Assembly: GCA_946415245.1 (NCBI GenBank)
Contig: CAMKRS010000001.1
Location: forward strand, 1 to 64,000
DNA length: 64,000 nucleotides
Source of the DNA: an uncultured Prevotella sp.
GTDB taxonomy: Bacteria > Bacteroidota > Bacteroidia > Bacteroidales > Bacteroidaceae
Reading direction: 5' to 3'
Below, piece after piece: positions 10,294 through 21,405 of this stretch (the stretch's first letter is position 1; the number at the start of each line of letters is the position of its first letter). The translations under genes were made by a program, and so were the position numbers. The notes below the pieces were generated by a model. The model was not told the DNA's origin. It searched no databases and worked only from the letters and a program-made list of their open reading frames with translations.

Positions 10294-10932
10294 ATGAAGA
10301 AAAGTTTATGGTTTATCAGTTTGACAGCGTTGCTGCTATGCAGCTGCAAACAAGCAAATAAGGAAGTGCAGCAAAAGGATGAGGTTGATACTGATTCTTT
10401 GGAAGTTGCAGCACAGGATTCCATTCCGGTTTCCGCAGAAATGTCCGACACCTTGTTGTTTTCTATTGAGGATTTCAGGGCTTTCCTCGATTCAATTGAT
10501 ACCAAGCACGCTGAGAAATGCGGGCTGACCTATCTTTACGAATATGAAGAAGCTGGCGAAGACGGCGACGTAGGTACTGATGACACCGTCTATGGACGAG
10601 ATATGGAGAAAGGAAAAAAGACAGATTTTGGCTATGAATTGAAGCCAAAGGGCGATCATGCCTGTTATTTCCAATATAGTTTGGACACCTCGACCCATGC
10701 CAGTCTAAATTTCACCGATAAGGCTGATGCCGACCGCTTCTTTGAGGCTTTCCTGAAGTCTGGTGTGGTGGATTGTGGCGGTATGTACGTTGTTGTCGAG
10801 CAGGAAATACCAGCAGGAAAAGTCATTTCTGTGGATTCCATGAGGGATTATAACGGAAAATACTCCATCGAGAAGCCTGTGCTCGATTCCGAGAAGGGCT
10901 TCTATACGATTATTATCTGTTGGTTTGCTTAA
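10294..10932 (+). CDS. Hypothetical lipoprotein
   Basis: MKKSLWFISLTALLLCSCKQ lipobox. Confidence 0.7.
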   Translation: MKKSLWFISLTALLLCSCKQANKEVQQKDEVDTDSLEVAAQDSIPVSAEMSDTLLFSIEDFRAFLDSIDTKHAEKCGLTYLYEYEEAGEDGDVGTDDTVYGRDMEKGKKTDFGYELKPKGDHACYFQYSLDTSTHASLNFTDKADADRFFEAFLKSGVVDCGGMYVVVEQEIPAGKVISVDSMRDYNGKYSIEKPVLDSEKGFYTIIICWFA

Positions 10933-12140
10933 CCAGCGACCTCTTCTTGCAGACCTGCCGCACTTGAGGAAAGTGAGGCGTCACTTTTGTGCAGCTTGTC
11001 GATGATGACGGCGAGGGCACCGTCGCCAGTTACGTTGCAGGCGGTGCCGAACGAGTCCATTGCGATGTAGAGGGCAATCATCAGTGCCTGTGCTTCTGGG
11101 TCGAAGCCGAGAATGCCAGCCATCGGCCCCAATGCCGCCATCACCGCTCCGCCAGGCACACCAGGAGCTGCTACCATACAGATGGCCAGAAGTACGATGA
11201 AATGGAGAAAGATTGGCAGGTCGTGGGGTAATCCGCCGATGAGACAGACGGTAAGTGCGCAGCAGGTGATTTTCATCATCGAGCCAGAAAGATGGATGGT
11301 GGCGCAGAGGGGCACACAGAAACTGGCGATTTCATCGCTTACACCGTTCTTCTTCGTCTGTTTTAACGTGACTGGAATCGTGGCTGCACTCGACGAGGTG
11401 CCCAAGGCTGTCATATAGGCCGGTAGCATATTCAGCAGCAGTCGCAACGGATTCTTACGGGCCAATCCGCCGGCAACGAGGAACTCGTATATGAGGATGA
11501 CGATGTGCAACACGAAGATGATGCAGATGATTTTACCGAACACCACGATGATATGATACGCCTCGCCTACATATGTCATACTGAGGAAAATGCCGAAGAT
11601 ATAAAGCGGCAGTAGCGGGATGATGGCTTTCGCAATGGTATTTTCGATGATGGTGCGAAACTCAAAGAAGCCTTTTTTCAGCGTCGGCGAGTCCGTATAG
11701 GCGATGCCGATACCTATCACGAACGAACTCACTAGCGCAGCCATCACGTCGAGTATGGGTGGTATCTCCAAAAGGAAATAGGGTTCTAGTTTCGGTACAT
11801 TCTCTACCGTTATCGACGGCTGCGCATCTATCAGCGCAGGGAAGATAGCAGTGCCAGTAAAGAAAGCCAAGAGTCCCGCTAGGATGGTGTCAGCATAGGC
11901 CAATCCTACTGTCAGCAACAGCAATTTGCCTGCCGACCGTCCGATGTCGGCAATGGCTGGAGTCACCAGTCCGATAATGATAAGCGGAATGAGGAAGCCC
12001 AAGAATTGACTAAACACATTGTTGAACGTCACAAATATGCGTATCCACCCTTCTGGCAGCACGTTTCCCATCAACAATCCCATCAGGATGGCGAAGATAA
12101 TGCGAGGTAACAATCCAATTTTCTTCATAATCTGGTGCAA
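10929..12140 (-). CDS. Dicarboxylate/amino acid:cation symporter (DAACS family)
   Basis: ALGTSSSAATIPVTLKQTKKNGV; multiple TM segments. Confidence 0.92.
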   Translation of the reverse strand: MHQIMKKIGLLPRIIFAILMGLLMGNVLPEGWIRIFVTFNNVFSQFLGFLIPLIIIGLVTPAIADIGRSAGKLLLLTVGLAYADTILAGLLAFFTGTAIFPALIDAQPSITVENVPKLEPYFLLEIPPILDVMAALVSSFVIGIGIAYTDSPTLKKGFFEFRTIIENTIAKAIIPLLPLYIFGIFLSMTYVGEAYHIIVVFGKIICIIFVLHIVILIYEFLVAGGLARKNPLRLLLNMLPAYMTALGTSSSAATIPVTLKQTKKNGVSDEIASFCVPLCATIHLSGSMMKITCCALTVCLIGGLPHDLPIFLHFIVLLAICMVAAPGVPGGAVMAALGPMAGILGFDPEAQALMIALYIAMDSFGTACNVTGDGALAVIIDKLHKSDASLSSSAAGLQEEVAG

Positions 12141-12234
12141 AGATAATGATTTTCTTCCTATAATAGTTCTTTTGTTTGAGAAAAGTTGTATCTTTGCACA
12201 GTGAATATGATAAAGAACGATTCAAAATTGAACT

Positions 12235-13167
12235 ATGGCTTATATAGGTGAACTGATATCGATTGGTGTGGCGTTCTCGTGGACAGCAACGGCGTTGTTG
12301 AGCGAGTTCGGCAGCAAACGGTTGGGTAACCTTACCCTGAATGTGTTGAGGATGGCGCTTGCGTTGGTTTTCTCGCTGGTGCTCTTTGGTGTGGTGACGG
12401 GTAATCCGTTGCCTATAGGTGTATCAGGAGATGCTTGTGGTTGGATGTTGTTGTCAGGACTTGTTGGTTATGTGATTGGTGATTTCTGCCTCTTCCAGTG
12501 TTATATTATAATAGGTTCGCGTTATGGTCAGCTCTTTATGACGCTCGCCCCTTTGTCTGCGGCTCTGATGGCGTGGGTAACATTAGGTCAGCAGATGAAA
12601 TCTATGAGTATCGTGGCGATGCTGGTAACACTTCTGGGTATCAGCATTTCCGTACTCGGACGAGGCGAGCACCATAAGGTATCACTGAAACTGCCCTTGA
12701 ACGGGGTGCTTTATGCTATTGGCGCAGCCGTGTGTCAAGGTGTGGGACTGGTGCTGAGCAAAATAGGTATGGATCATTATGATTTGGCGACATTAGCGGA
12801 TTTAGGCGTGCCAGAATGGACGATACCCTTCAGTGCAAACTTCTACCGTTGTTTAGCCGGTATTGTAGGTTTTTTGCTATTGTTGTATTATCGCGATGAA
12901 ATGGGACTTTTGCGTGAGGCGATGCACGATAAAAAGGGACTTTCTGTTGCTACGGCTACTACCATTTTCGGTCCTTTTGTCGGAGTCGGTTTCTCGTTGA
13001 TGGCTGTGCAATATACAGCAGCAGGCATCGCTTCCACACTGATGGCGATGACACCGATCATTATTCTTTTGCCGTCATATTGGCTCTTCCACGAGAAGAT
13101 CACGTGGAAGGCTGTCGTGGGTGCCTTTATCTCCGTGATAGGTGTTAGTTTGTTTTTCCTTGTGTAG
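12235..13167 (+). CDS. DMT superfamily (EamA) transporter
   Basis: Two hydrophobic repeats, MAYIGELISIGVAFSWTATALLSEFGSKRLG... Confidence 0.88.
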   Translation: MAYIGELISIGVAFSWTATALLSEFGSKRLGNLTLNVLRMALALVFSLVLFGVVTGNPLPIGVSGDACGWMLLSGLVGYVIGDFCLFQCYIIIGSRYGQLFMTLAPLSAALMAWVTLGQQMKSMSIVAMLVTLLGISISVLGRGEHHKVSLKLPLNGVLYAIGAAVCQGVGLVLSKIGMDHYDLATLADLGVPEWTIPFSANFYRCLAGIVGFLLLLYYRDEMGLLREAMHDKKGLSVATATTIFGPFVGVGFSLMAVQYTAAGIASTLMAMTPIIILLPSYWLFHEKITWKAVVGAFISVIGVSLFFLV

Positions 13168-13172
13168 AAAAA

Positions 13173-13487
13173 TTGGTAACGATGGAACAGATAGAACGAA
13201 TCAAGCAGATGGAGTTGCGGTTGGAGAGGGCGGCTGCAGTGGTGATGGAGATGTCAGCAACGTTGGATATGTATGAGTCAGCGCTGGAGGACATCAAGGC
13301 CCTTGATGAGTATTACAGCAGTGACGAATGGAAGCAAGACTTCGCTGACGATGAGGCAGGGCTCTTACCAAAAGATCTCAAGCGTGGCGTGCTTTCCGAA
13401 GACGGTATTTGGAATCTGTTGTCTGATGCCCGTGAGCTGAATGATCGTCTTGTCGGGATGTTGGCGGTAAAGACACAAAATAATTAA
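13173..13487 (+). CDS. DUF4298-type protein
   Basis: ALEDIKALDEYYSSDEWKQDFADDEAGLLPKDLKRGVLSEDGIWNLL. Confidence 0.75.
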   Translation: MVTMEQIERIKQMELRLERAAAVVMEMSATLDMYESALEDIKALDEYYSSDEWKQDFADDEAGLLPKDLKRGVLSEDGIWNLLSDARELNDRLVGMLAVKTQNN

Positions 13488-13553
13488 TCATTTGTCATTC
13501 ATAATTCATAATATTTTCGTATCTTTGCAGCGATAAACTAAAAACAAACGTCG

Positions 13554-14189
13554 ATGGCACCAAAAGAATTACGAAACGAACGATTGGCGGAGCGGATGAT
13601 TAAGAATCTGAAGCGCCGCAACATGGAGGCCTTCTATTGTAAGACAGCCGAGGAGGCAGTGAAGAAAGTATCGGAACTGATTCCTGATGGGAGTAGTGTG
13701 ACGTGGGGTGGTTCTATGACCATTCGCGATATGGGTATTCCTCAGGTATTGAAAGACAGGGGAACACTCGAGGTACTTGATCGTGATGTGGTGACAGACC
13801 GCGAGGAAGTGGTGAAGATCTATGAGCGTGCCTTCACGGCCGATGTCTATCTGTCGAGTGCCAATGCTATCAGCGAAGACGGTGTTATCGTGAATATCGA
13901 TGGCAACGGCAATCGTGTGGCAGCTATTACCTGGGGACCGAAAAAAGTCATTTTCGTGATAGGCTTGAACAAGGTGGCGCAAACTGTTGAGGCAGCTTTA
14001 GCCCGTGCTCGTTCTACGGCTTCACCAATTAATGCTGCCCGTTTCGACATTAAGACACCTTGTCAGACAGATGGTGTGTGTCACAACTGCAACTCGCCCG
14101 AGAGCATCTGTAATTACGTCCATTTTTTGCGTAACTCCCCGCATGGCAAGCATATGGTGGTGCTTGTGGGCGAGGACTTTGGATATTAG
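13554..14189 (+). CDS. Lactate utilization (LUD-domain) protein
   Basis: ELIPDGSSVTWGGSMTIRDMGI...GPKKVIFVIGLNKVAQTVEAALAR. Confidence 0.88.
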   Translation: MAPKELRNERLAERMIKNLKRRNMEAFYCKTAEEAVKKVSELIPDGSSVTWGGSMTIRDMGIPQVLKDRGTLEVLDRDVVTDREEVVKIYERAFTADVYLSSANAISEDGVIVNIDGNGNRVAAITWGPKKVIFVIGLNKVAQTVEAALARARSTASPINAARFDIKTPCQTDGVCHNCNSPESICNYVHFLRNSPHGKHMVVLVGEDFGY

Positions 14190-14194
14190 TATCT

Positions 14195-15631
14195 ATGGAG
14201 CTAAACGAACTGATAACTTCTATAAACGATGCCATTTGGGGCTATATATTAGTAGCCGCTCTCGTGGGCTGTGGACTGTGGTTTACATGGCGCACTCGCT
14301 TTGTTCAATTCCGTATGGTGGGCGAGATGATACGGTTGCTGACAGACTCTGCTGTTGATACGATAGAAGAACAGGTTAAGGAGAAGTTTCCAATAGAAGA
14401 CAAGCGAAAACACATTTCTTCATTTCAGGCTTTTGCCGTTAGTGTGGCAACTCGTGTGGGTACAGGAAACCTGGCGGGTGTGGCTACAGCCATCGCTATT
14501 GGAGGTCCAGGAGCTGTGTTCTGGATGTGGCTCATTGCTCTCATAGGTTCGGCTACGGCTTTTGTAGAGTCAACACTGGCACAGCTATTCAAGAAGAAGC
14601 ACAAGGATTCGTATATTGGCGGTCCTGCCTATTATATTCGGTATGGTCTGCATTCTCGGTGGATGTCGGTGCTTTTTGCCGTTTTGCTTACCATCACGTT
14701 TGGCTTGTCCTATAACTCCATCCAGTCAAACACCATCTGCAGTGCTATGCAACAAGCTTTCGGTTGGTCGTCGTTGTGGGTGGGTGTTGTGCTGTCAGCA
14801 GTGGGTTTGGTTATCGTTTTTGGTGGCATCCAGCGTATTGCTCAGGTCAGTGCTGTCTTGGTGCCTGTGATGGCCATTAGCTATGTCGTGATGGTAATTG
14901 TCATTATCGTGATGAACCTCGGGCTAATACCCCATATTCTCAAGGTCATTATACTCAATGCATTTGGCATAGGACAGATAGCAGGAGGAGGTATCGGGGC
15001 AACGATGATGATAGGCGTGAAACGTGGACTTTTTTCCAATGAAGCAGGTGAGGGTAGTGCACCTAATGTGGCAGCGACAGCATCGGTCACTCATCCAGTA
15101 AAGCAAGGACTTATTCAGGCCTTAGGTGTTTTTACTGATACCTTGTTGGTATGTTCTTCTACAGCGTTTATTATTCTCATCAGTGGTCTTTATCAGACTC
15201 CAGAGTTGAATGGTATCGCTCTTACGCAGTCTGCCTTACAGTCAGAAGTAGGTGCGGCAGGTCCTATATTTGTGGCCATCGCCATCCTGCTTTTTGCTTT
15301 CAGTAGTATCATTGGCAACTACTATTATGGCGAAGCTAATATCCGTTTTCTCACCCAGAACCAGCGCGTCATTACCGTCTATCGTATCTTTTCGGCAGGT
15401 GTGTTGGTGATGTTTGGTGCTATGGCTACGCTCGAACTCGTGTGGAGCCTTGGTGATCTTTGTATGGCCTGTCTCACGTCCAGCAACCTCATCGCCATTC
15501 TGTTTTTAGGACGCTATGCCTTCCGTCTGCTCGACGATTATCGGAAGCAGAAGAAACAGGGTATCAAAGAACCCGTCTTCCATCGTAGTCAATTCCCTGA
15601 GTTGGAACACGAATTAGAATGTTGGGAATAA
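14195..15631 (+). CDS. Sodium:alanine symporter (AGCS family)
   Basis: SVATRVGTGNLAGVATAIAIGGPGAVFWMW...GVKRGLFSNEAGEGSAPNVAATA. Confidence 0.93.
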   Translation: MELNELITSINDAIWGYILVAALVGCGLWFTWRTRFVQFRMVGEMIRLLTDSAVDTIEEQVKEKFPIEDKRKHISSFQAFAVSVATRVGTGNLAGVATAIAIGGPGAVFWMWLIALIGSATAFVESTLAQLFKKKHKDSYIGGPAYYIRYGLHSRWMSVLFAVLLTITFGLSYNSIQSNTICSAMQQAFGWSSLWVGVVLSAVGLVIVFGGIQRIAQVSAVLVPVMAISYVVMVIVIIVMNLGLIPHILKVIILNAFGIGQIAGGGIGATMMIGVKRGLFSNEAGEGSAPNVAATASVTHPVKQGLIQALGVFTDTLLVCSSTAFIILISGLYQTPELNGIALTQSALQSEVGAAGPIFVAIAILLFAFSSIIGNYYYGEANIRFLTQNQRVITVYRIFSAGVLVMFGAMATLELVWSLGDLCMACLTSSNLIAILFLGRYAFRLLDDYRKQKKQGIKEPVFHRSQFPELEHELECWE

Positions 15632-15643
15632 GAATCTCTGAGT

Positions 15644-16453
15644 ATGGACCTCAAGGATAAAATCACTGAACAGCCCTCGCATTTTGATCATCTGGAACAG
15701 ATGTCGGTATCAGAACTGCTGCAGCATATCAACGAGGAAGATGTTGGGGTTGCTGAAGCTGTTAGGCTGGCAATCCCACAGATACAGCCTTTTGTGGAAG
15801 CTGTTGAGGAGCGGATGAAACGAGGGGGTAGACTCTTTTATATCGGAGCAGGTACCAGTGGTCGCCTGGGTGTCTTGGATGCCAGTGAGTTACCTCCTAC
15901 TTTTGGCGTTCCTGATACTTGGGTCATAGGCCTTATCGCTGGTGGTGATCAGGCATTACGCCATGCGGTGGAAAAGGCCGAGGATATACCAGAGCAAGGC
16001 TGGGAAGATCTGCTTGAATATCATCCCACAGCAGATGATGCCGTACTTGGCATCGCGGCTTCTGGCACAACACCTTACGTACTTGGTGCCATCCAAGATG
16101 CCAGAAAGAACGGTCTCTTGACAGGCTGCATTACCAGCAATCACCATACCCCATTGGCACAAGCAGCAGAATATCCCATAGAGACCATCGTTGGACCAGA
16201 GTTCGTCACTGGCTCCAGCCGTATGAAGAGTGGTACGGCCCAGAAGATGGTACTGAATATGATATCCACCTCGCTGATGATAAGATTAGGTCGCGTTGAA
16301 GGCAATAGGATGGTAAAGATGCAGTTGACGAATGCTAAACTGGTGGATCGTGGCACACGCATGCTTCAGGATATGCTTGGTCTCAGCTATGATGAAGCTC
16401 AGGAGCGATTGTTGGAGGCGGGTAGCGTGGATAATGCCTGCCAAAACTCGTGA
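15644..16453 (+). CDS. murQ: N-acetylmuramic acid 6-phosphate etherase
   Basis: RLFYIGAGTSGRLGVLDASELPPTFGVP; VTGSSRMKSGTAQKMVLNMIST. Confidence 0.95.
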   Translation: MDLKDKITEQPSHFDHLEQMSVSELLQHINEEDVGVAEAVRLAIPQIQPFVEAVEERMKRGGRLFYIGAGTSGRLGVLDASELPPTFGVPDTWVIGLIAGGDQALRHAVEKAEDIPEQGWEDLLEYHPTADDAVLGIAASGTTPYVLGAIQDARKNGLLTGCITSNHHTPLAQAAEYPIETIVGPEFVTGSSRMKSGTAQKMVLNMISTSLMIRLGRVEGNRMVKMQLTNAKLVDRGTRMLQDMLGLSYDEAQERLLEAGSVDNACQNS

Positions 16454-16548
16454 CAGACCAAACATTTGAAAAAAAACTAAATTATTTTGTTTTTCTCTTC
16501 CTTTTTTCGTATCTTTGCAACGTTTTAAAGCTTTAAAGACAAAAGGAT

Positions 16549-17703
16549 ATGTCATCAGTAGAGATTAGGAAGGTAACAGACAAGAAGAGTCTGAAGACCT
16601 TCATAGACTTTCGTTACGATTTGTACAAGGGCAATCAGTACGATGCGCCTAACTTATACAGCGACGAAGTCCATACGCTGAGTAAGGACAAGAATGCTGC
16701 CTTTGAGTTCTGCGAGGCCGAATATTTCATGGCCTACAAAGACGGCAAGCTTGTAGGTCGCATTGCGGGTATCATCAACAAACGAGCCAACGAGAAATGG
16801 GAACGTAAGAGCGTTCGCTTCGGATGGGCTGACTTCATCGATGATCTCGAGGTGAGCCGTGCGCTCTTCAATGCCGTCGAAGAGTGGGGACGGCAAAAAG
16901 GGATGACAGAGATCGTTGGTCCTTTGGGCTTTACTGATATGGACCCAGAGGGCATGCTCATCGAAGGCTTCGACCAGTTGGGCACGATGGCCACGATCTA
17001 TAATTACCCCTATTATCCCAAACATATCGAGCAACTTGGTGGTTGGGAGAAAGATAATGACTATCTGGAGTTTAAACTCATCGTACCACAGGGTGGGGTG
17101 CCTGAGAAGTATCAGAAAATAGCTGAACTGGTCATGAAACGCTATAACCTTCACCCGATGCACCTCAAGCGCAGTCAGGTGTTTGGTAAGGAACAGATAG
17201 GTCGTAAGGTGCTTGAGGTGGTCAACAAATCCTTCGGCCATCTCTATGGCTATTCACAGATGACGGAAGCGCAGATTGACGAGTATTTGAAGATGTACTT
17301 CCCTATGCTCGACATGAATTTGATCTGTCTCATTGAGGATAGAAATACCCCTAACCATGACATCATCGGTGTGGGCATTTCCATCACCTCAATGACGCGA
17401 GCTTTGCAGAAGTGTCGCAGGGGTCGTCTATGGCCTTTCGGCTGGTGGCACTGTCTCCGAGCACTGAAGTTCCATAAGGCCGAGTGTGTTGATATGATGC
17501 TGGTGGGTATCCTTCCCGAATATCAGCAGAAGGGCGCCAATGCCCTGTTGTTCTACGATCTCATCCCCTGGTATCAGAAGTATGGCTTCAAGTGGGGCGA
17601 GACCAATGTGGAGATGGAAACCAACAATCAGGTACAGAGTCAGTGGAAATACCTCGACCACCAGCAGCATAAGCGTCGTCGCTGTTTCAAGAAATCACTA
17701 TAA
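16549..17703 (+). CDS. GNAT-like acyltransferase family protein
   Basis: [27 protein letters not shown]...[21 protein letters not shown]...[14 protein letters not shown]. Confidence 0.75.
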   Translation: MSSVEIRKVTDKKSLKTFIDFRYDLYKGNQYDAPNLYSDEVHTLSKDKNAAFEFCEAEYFMAYKDGKLVGRIAGIINKRANEKWERKSVRFGWADFIDDLEVSRALFNAVEEWGRQKGMTEIVGPLGFTDMDPEGMLIEGFDQLGTMATIYNYPYYPKHIEQLGGWEKDNDYLEFKLIVPQGGVPEKYQKIAELVMKRYNLHPMHLKRSQVFGKEQIGRKVLEVVNKSFGHLYGYSQMTEAQIDEYLKMYFPMLDMNLICLIEDRNTPNHDIIGVGISITSMTRALQKCRRGRLWPFGWWHCLRALKFHKAECVDMMLVGILPEYQQKGANALLFYDLIPWYQKYGFKWGETNVEMETNNQVQSQWKYLDHQQHKRRRCFKKSL

Positions 17704-17717
17704 CTAAAACCAAGAAA

Positions 17718-19664
17718 ATGGCAGAAGACAACAAAAATATTCTTGAAGAGAATGTCATTTATGACGATGATAATATTAGAACCCTAACGGGTCTTGAGCA
17801 TATTCGTTTGCGCCCAGGTATGTATATTGGCCGATTGGGCGATGGCGCATCACCAGAAGATGGTATCTATGTCTTGCTAAAAGAGGTGTTTGATAACTCT
17901 ATCGACGAGTTCAAAATGAAGGCTGGCGACCGTATTGAGGTGAATATCGAAGATAATCATCGCATTTCTGTGCGTGACTATGGCCGAGGCATTCCCCAAG
18001 GCAAATTGATTGATTCCGTCAGCATCCTGAACACCAGTGGAAAGTTTGATTCGAAGGCTTTCAAGAAGTCTATCGGACTGAATGGCGTGGGCGTGAAGGC
18101 CGTGAATGCGCTGAGTTCTCATTTCGAGGTCCATAGCTATCGTGAAGGAAAGGTACGCAAGGCGACCTTTGAATGTGGTAAGCTGACGAGCGATATTACA
18201 GAGCCGACACAAGATGAGAACGGCACCTATATCTATTTTGAGCCCGATGCAACGATGTTCCACAACTATCAATTCCATGATGAGATTGTAGAGAACATGT
18301 TGCGCAACTATACTTATCTGAATACGGGCCTGATTATCATGTATAATGGTCGTCGTATTCTCTCGCGTCATGGATTGGAAGATTTGTTGAAAGACCGCAT
18401 GACCAGCGATGCCCTCTATCCAATCATTCATTTGCAAGGTGAGGATATCGAGATTGCTTTCACTCATGCTAACCAGTATGGTGAGGAGTACTATTCCTTC
18501 GTCAACGGCCAGCATACCACGCAGGGCGGAACGCATCAGAGTGCTTTTAAGGAGCATATCGCCCGCACCATCAAGGAGTTTTTCAATAAATACGAATATG
18601 GAGATATCCGCACAGGAATCGTGGCAGCCATATCCATTAATGTAGAAGAACCTATTTTTGAAAGTCAGACCAAGATCAAACTTGGTTCTACGGTGATGTC
18701 GCCAGAAGGTGTCAGCATCAACAAATATGTGGGTGATTTCATCAAGCAGGAGGTCGACAACTACCTGCATATCCACAGCGATGTGGCCGAGGTGCTGGAG
18801 AATAAGATCAAGGAGAGCGAACGCGACCGCAAGGCGATGGCTGGTGTGACCAAACTGGCGCGTGAACGCGCCAAGAAAGCCAACCTGCATAATCGCAAGT
18901 TGCGCGACTGCCGTATCCATTTCAGCGATGCCAAGGATAACCGTAAGGAAGAGTCGAGCATTTTTATCACTGAGGGTGACTCTGCCAGCGGAAGTATCAC
19001 CAAGAGCCGCGATGTGAACACCCAGGCGGTTTTCTCATTGCGTGGTAAGCCGCTTAACTGCTTCGGTCTTACGAAGAAGGTCGTCTACGAGAACGAGGAA
19101 TTCAATCTGCTTCAGGCCGCACTCGATATCGAGGAAGGGCTTGATGGTTTGCGCTATAACAAGGTCATTGTGGCCACAGATGCCGATGTCGACGGTATGC
19201 ATATCCGTCTGCTCATCATTACCTTCTTCCTACAGTTCTTCCCGGAGCTCATCAAGAAAGGTCACGTCTATGTGCTGCAGACCCCGCTTTTCCGTGTCCG
19301 TAACCGTCGCACAAAGATCAAGAATAAACAGGTGATTGCCGAGGCTGATGCCAAAGCGGACAAAAAGAGCGATTTCATTACTCGCTACTGCTATAGTGAG
19401 GAAGAGCGTGTGAATGCCATTAGCGAATTGGGTCCTGATCCTGAGATTACCCGATTCAAAGGTCTTGGTGAGATTTCGCCAGAGGAATTTGCTGGTTTTA
19501 TCGGTCCTGATATCCGTCTGGAACAGGTCACTCTCCATAAGACGGACCAAGTGCAAAAGCTTCTCGAATATTATATGGGCAAGAATACGATGGAGCGTCA
19601 GAACTTCATCATCGACAACCTCGTCATTGAAGAAGACCGCCCAGAGGAGGATGTTTACGATTAA
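17718..19664 (+). CDS. parE: Type IIA DNA topoisomerase subunit B (topoisomerase IV ParE)
   Basis: [60 protein letters not shown] motif. Confidence 0.93.
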   Translation: MAEDNKNILEENVIYDDDNIRTLTGLEHIRLRPGMYIGRLGDGASPEDGIYVLLKEVFDNSIDEFKMKAGDRIEVNIEDNHRISVRDYGRGIPQGKLIDSVSILNTSGKFDSKAFKKSIGLNGVGVKAVNALSSHFEVHSYREGKVRKATFECGKLTSDITEPTQDENGTYIYFEPDATMFHNYQFHDEIVENMLRNYTYLNTGLIIMYNGRRILSRHGLEDLLKDRMTSDALYPIIHLQGEDIEIAFTHANQYGEEYYSFVNGQHTTQGGTHQSAFKEHIARTIKEFFNKYEYGDIRTGIVAAISINVEEPIFESQTKIKLGSTVMSPEGVSINKYVGDFIKQEVDNYLHIHSDVAEVLENKIKESERDRKAMAGVTKLARERAKKANLHNRKLRDCRIHFSDAKDNRKEESSIFITEGDSASGSITKSRDVNTQAVFSLRGKPLNCFGLTKKVVYENEEFNLLQAALDIEEGLDGLRYNKVIVATDADVDGMHIRLLIITFFLQFFPELIKKGHVYVLQTPLFRVRNRRTKIKNKQVIAEADAKADKKSDFITRYCYSEEERVNAISELGPDPEITRFKGLGEISPEEFAGFIGPDIRLEQVTLHKTDQVQKLLEYYMGKNTMERQNFIIDNLVIEEDRPEEDVYD

Positions 19665-19685
19665 ATCCAATAAACAAATATGATT

Positions 19686-21338
19686 ATGACTAAAAACAAT
19701 TTATTTGCGATGTTAGCCATCGCTTGTGCAGCAGTTCTTTGCAGCTGCAATCAGCAGAAGGGGGAGACGATCACCCTTCAGGTAAAAACCCAATATGGCA
19801 TTCTCGAGGGTCTCGAAGAGGATGGTGTGAAGAAATTCCTGGGTGTTCCTTTTGCTCAGGCTCCTGTGGGCGAACTCCGTTGGAAGGCGCCTCAGCCTGT
19901 TCAGGCTTGGGAGGGTGTGCGTGAAGCCAAGCAGTTTGGCGACGATCCCATGCAGCTCGACGTCTTCGGCGATATGGCGTTTCGCGGTTCTGGCCGTAGC
20001 GAGGATTGTCTCTATCTGAACATCTGGACCACCGCAGCCACAACGGCCGATGCACTGCCTGTGCTGATTTATTTCAATGGTGGCGGACTGATGGCTGGTT
20101 CTGGCAGCGAACCCCGTTACGATGGTTCATCCATCGCCAAGGAAGGCGTTATCGGTGTGACGGCCAATTATCGTGAGGGTGTGTTCGGCTTCTTTGCCCA
20201 TCCCGACCTCACGGCAGCTTCCGACTATAAAGGCAGCGGCAACTACGGATTCCTCGACCAAGTGGCGGCTATCAAGTGGGTGAAAGAGAATATCGCGGCC
20301 TTTGGTGGCGATCCAAACAAGATCACCATTGTGGGTGAATCGGCAGGTTCTTTCTCTGTATCGCTCTTGATGTGCTCGCCCCTCTCCAAGAATCTCATAG
20401 CTGGTGCCATGCTTTCTTCTGGCGCTGAGGTGTTGCCCTATCAGCCCTCATCTCAGGCTGATGCCGATGCTGCTGGTGCAGAACTCTTGAAACAGGCTGG
20501 TATCGCAAGTCTGACTGATGCGATGGCATTGAATGCAGATTCTCTCCAGAAGCTTCTTCCTCCCAGAGGTATGGCCAACGTGGTGCTTGATGGCTACTTT
20601 ATGACTGAGAGTGCCGACGCAGTGTTCGAGAAGAACGAGCAGGCTCAGGTGCCGTTGCTCGCAGGATGGAATTCCCTCGAAGCTCATCCCATGCAGGCAA
20701 TACAAGGCCAGGCGCCAACCCTGCAGAACTATAAGAACGCTTTGAAGGCGCAGTTCGGCGATATGACTGATGAGATTTTCAAGGCTTATGGCATCGAGAC
20801 TGATGAGGACGTGATGAACCAAAAGGGCTTCGACCTCGTTTCCGACCTCTTCACAGGCTTCCCCACTTGGAAGGTCTGCGACTATCATGCCAAGTCTGGC
20901 CTGCCCGTTTATCGCTACCATTATATGCACCCGCGTCCTCAGCAGTCAGAGAAGATGGGCGACAAGGTGGCAGCCCTTGCTGGAGGTGTACGTGAGAAGA
21001 CGGCTGAAGAAAAGAAAGCCCAGCAGCCCACGATTGCACCAGGCGCCGTCCATTCGGCTGATATTGAATATGCAATGGGAACCCTCGACACCAACGAGTA
21101 TTACGACTGGCAGGACGAGGACTACGCCATCTCAAAACTCTTCCTTACCTATTATGCTAACTTCTGTAAGACGGGCAATCCCAATGGCGAAGGCCTACCT
21201 CAGTGGACGGCCATCACCAAGGAGAATCTCGATGCTGCACCTGTCATGAAGATCGACGTAGAATCCAAGGAGGTCGCTTCTCCAGAAAAGGAGAACGCCT
21301 ATCGTACACTCGAGAAATTCTACAGAAGCAAGAAATAG
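19686..21338 (+). CDS. Carboxylesterase family lipoprotein (type B)
   Basis: Lipobox ACAAVLCSC; GVPFAQAPVGELRWKAPQP; GGDPNKITIVGESAGSFSVS. Confidence 0.93.
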   Translation: MTKNNLFAMLAIACAAVLCSCNQQKGETITLQVKTQYGILEGLEEDGVKKFLGVPFAQAPVGELRWKAPQPVQAWEGVREAKQFGDDPMQLDVFGDMAFRGSGRSEDCLYLNIWTTAATTADALPVLIYFNGGGLMAGSGSEPRYDGSSIAKEGVIGVTANYREGVFGFFAHPDLTAASDYKGSGNYGFLDQVAAIKWVKENIAAFGGDPNKITIVGESAGSFSVSLLMCSPLSKNLIAGAMLSSGAEVLPYQPSSQADADAAGAELLKQAGIASLTDAMALNADSLQKLLPPRGMANVVLDGYFMTESADAVFEKNEQAQVPLLAGWNSLEAHPMQAIQGQAPTLQNYKNALKAQFGDMTDEIFKAYGIETDEDVMNQKGFDLVSDLFTGFPTWKVCDYHAKSGLPVYRYHYMHPRPQQSEKMGDKVAALAGGVREKTAEEKKAQQPTIAPGAVHSADIEYAMGTLDTNEYYDWQDEDYAISKLFLTYYANFCKTGNPNGEGLPQWTAITKENLDAAPVMKIDVESKEVASPEKENAYRTLEKFYRSKK

Positions 21339-21351
21339 GAAAAACGAAGAA

Positions 21352-21390
21352 AAAATCAATTGGAGGAACACTTGTCCCTCCAATTGTTTT
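21352..21390 (+). terminator. Rho-independent-like terminator
   Basis: CAATTGGAGG-AACACTTGTC-CCTCCAATTG-TTTT, perfect 10-bp stem. Confidence 0.8.
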
Positions 21391-21405
21391 AATTAGACAT
21401 CATGA

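Noticed and set aside
13101-13106. CACGTG core (GATCACGTGGAAG) in the EamA transporter gene
   Set aside because: Both flanks diverge from the parS consensus.
17877-18920. 347-aa antisense ORF opposite parE
   Set aside because: Shadow ORF created by codon bias of parE.
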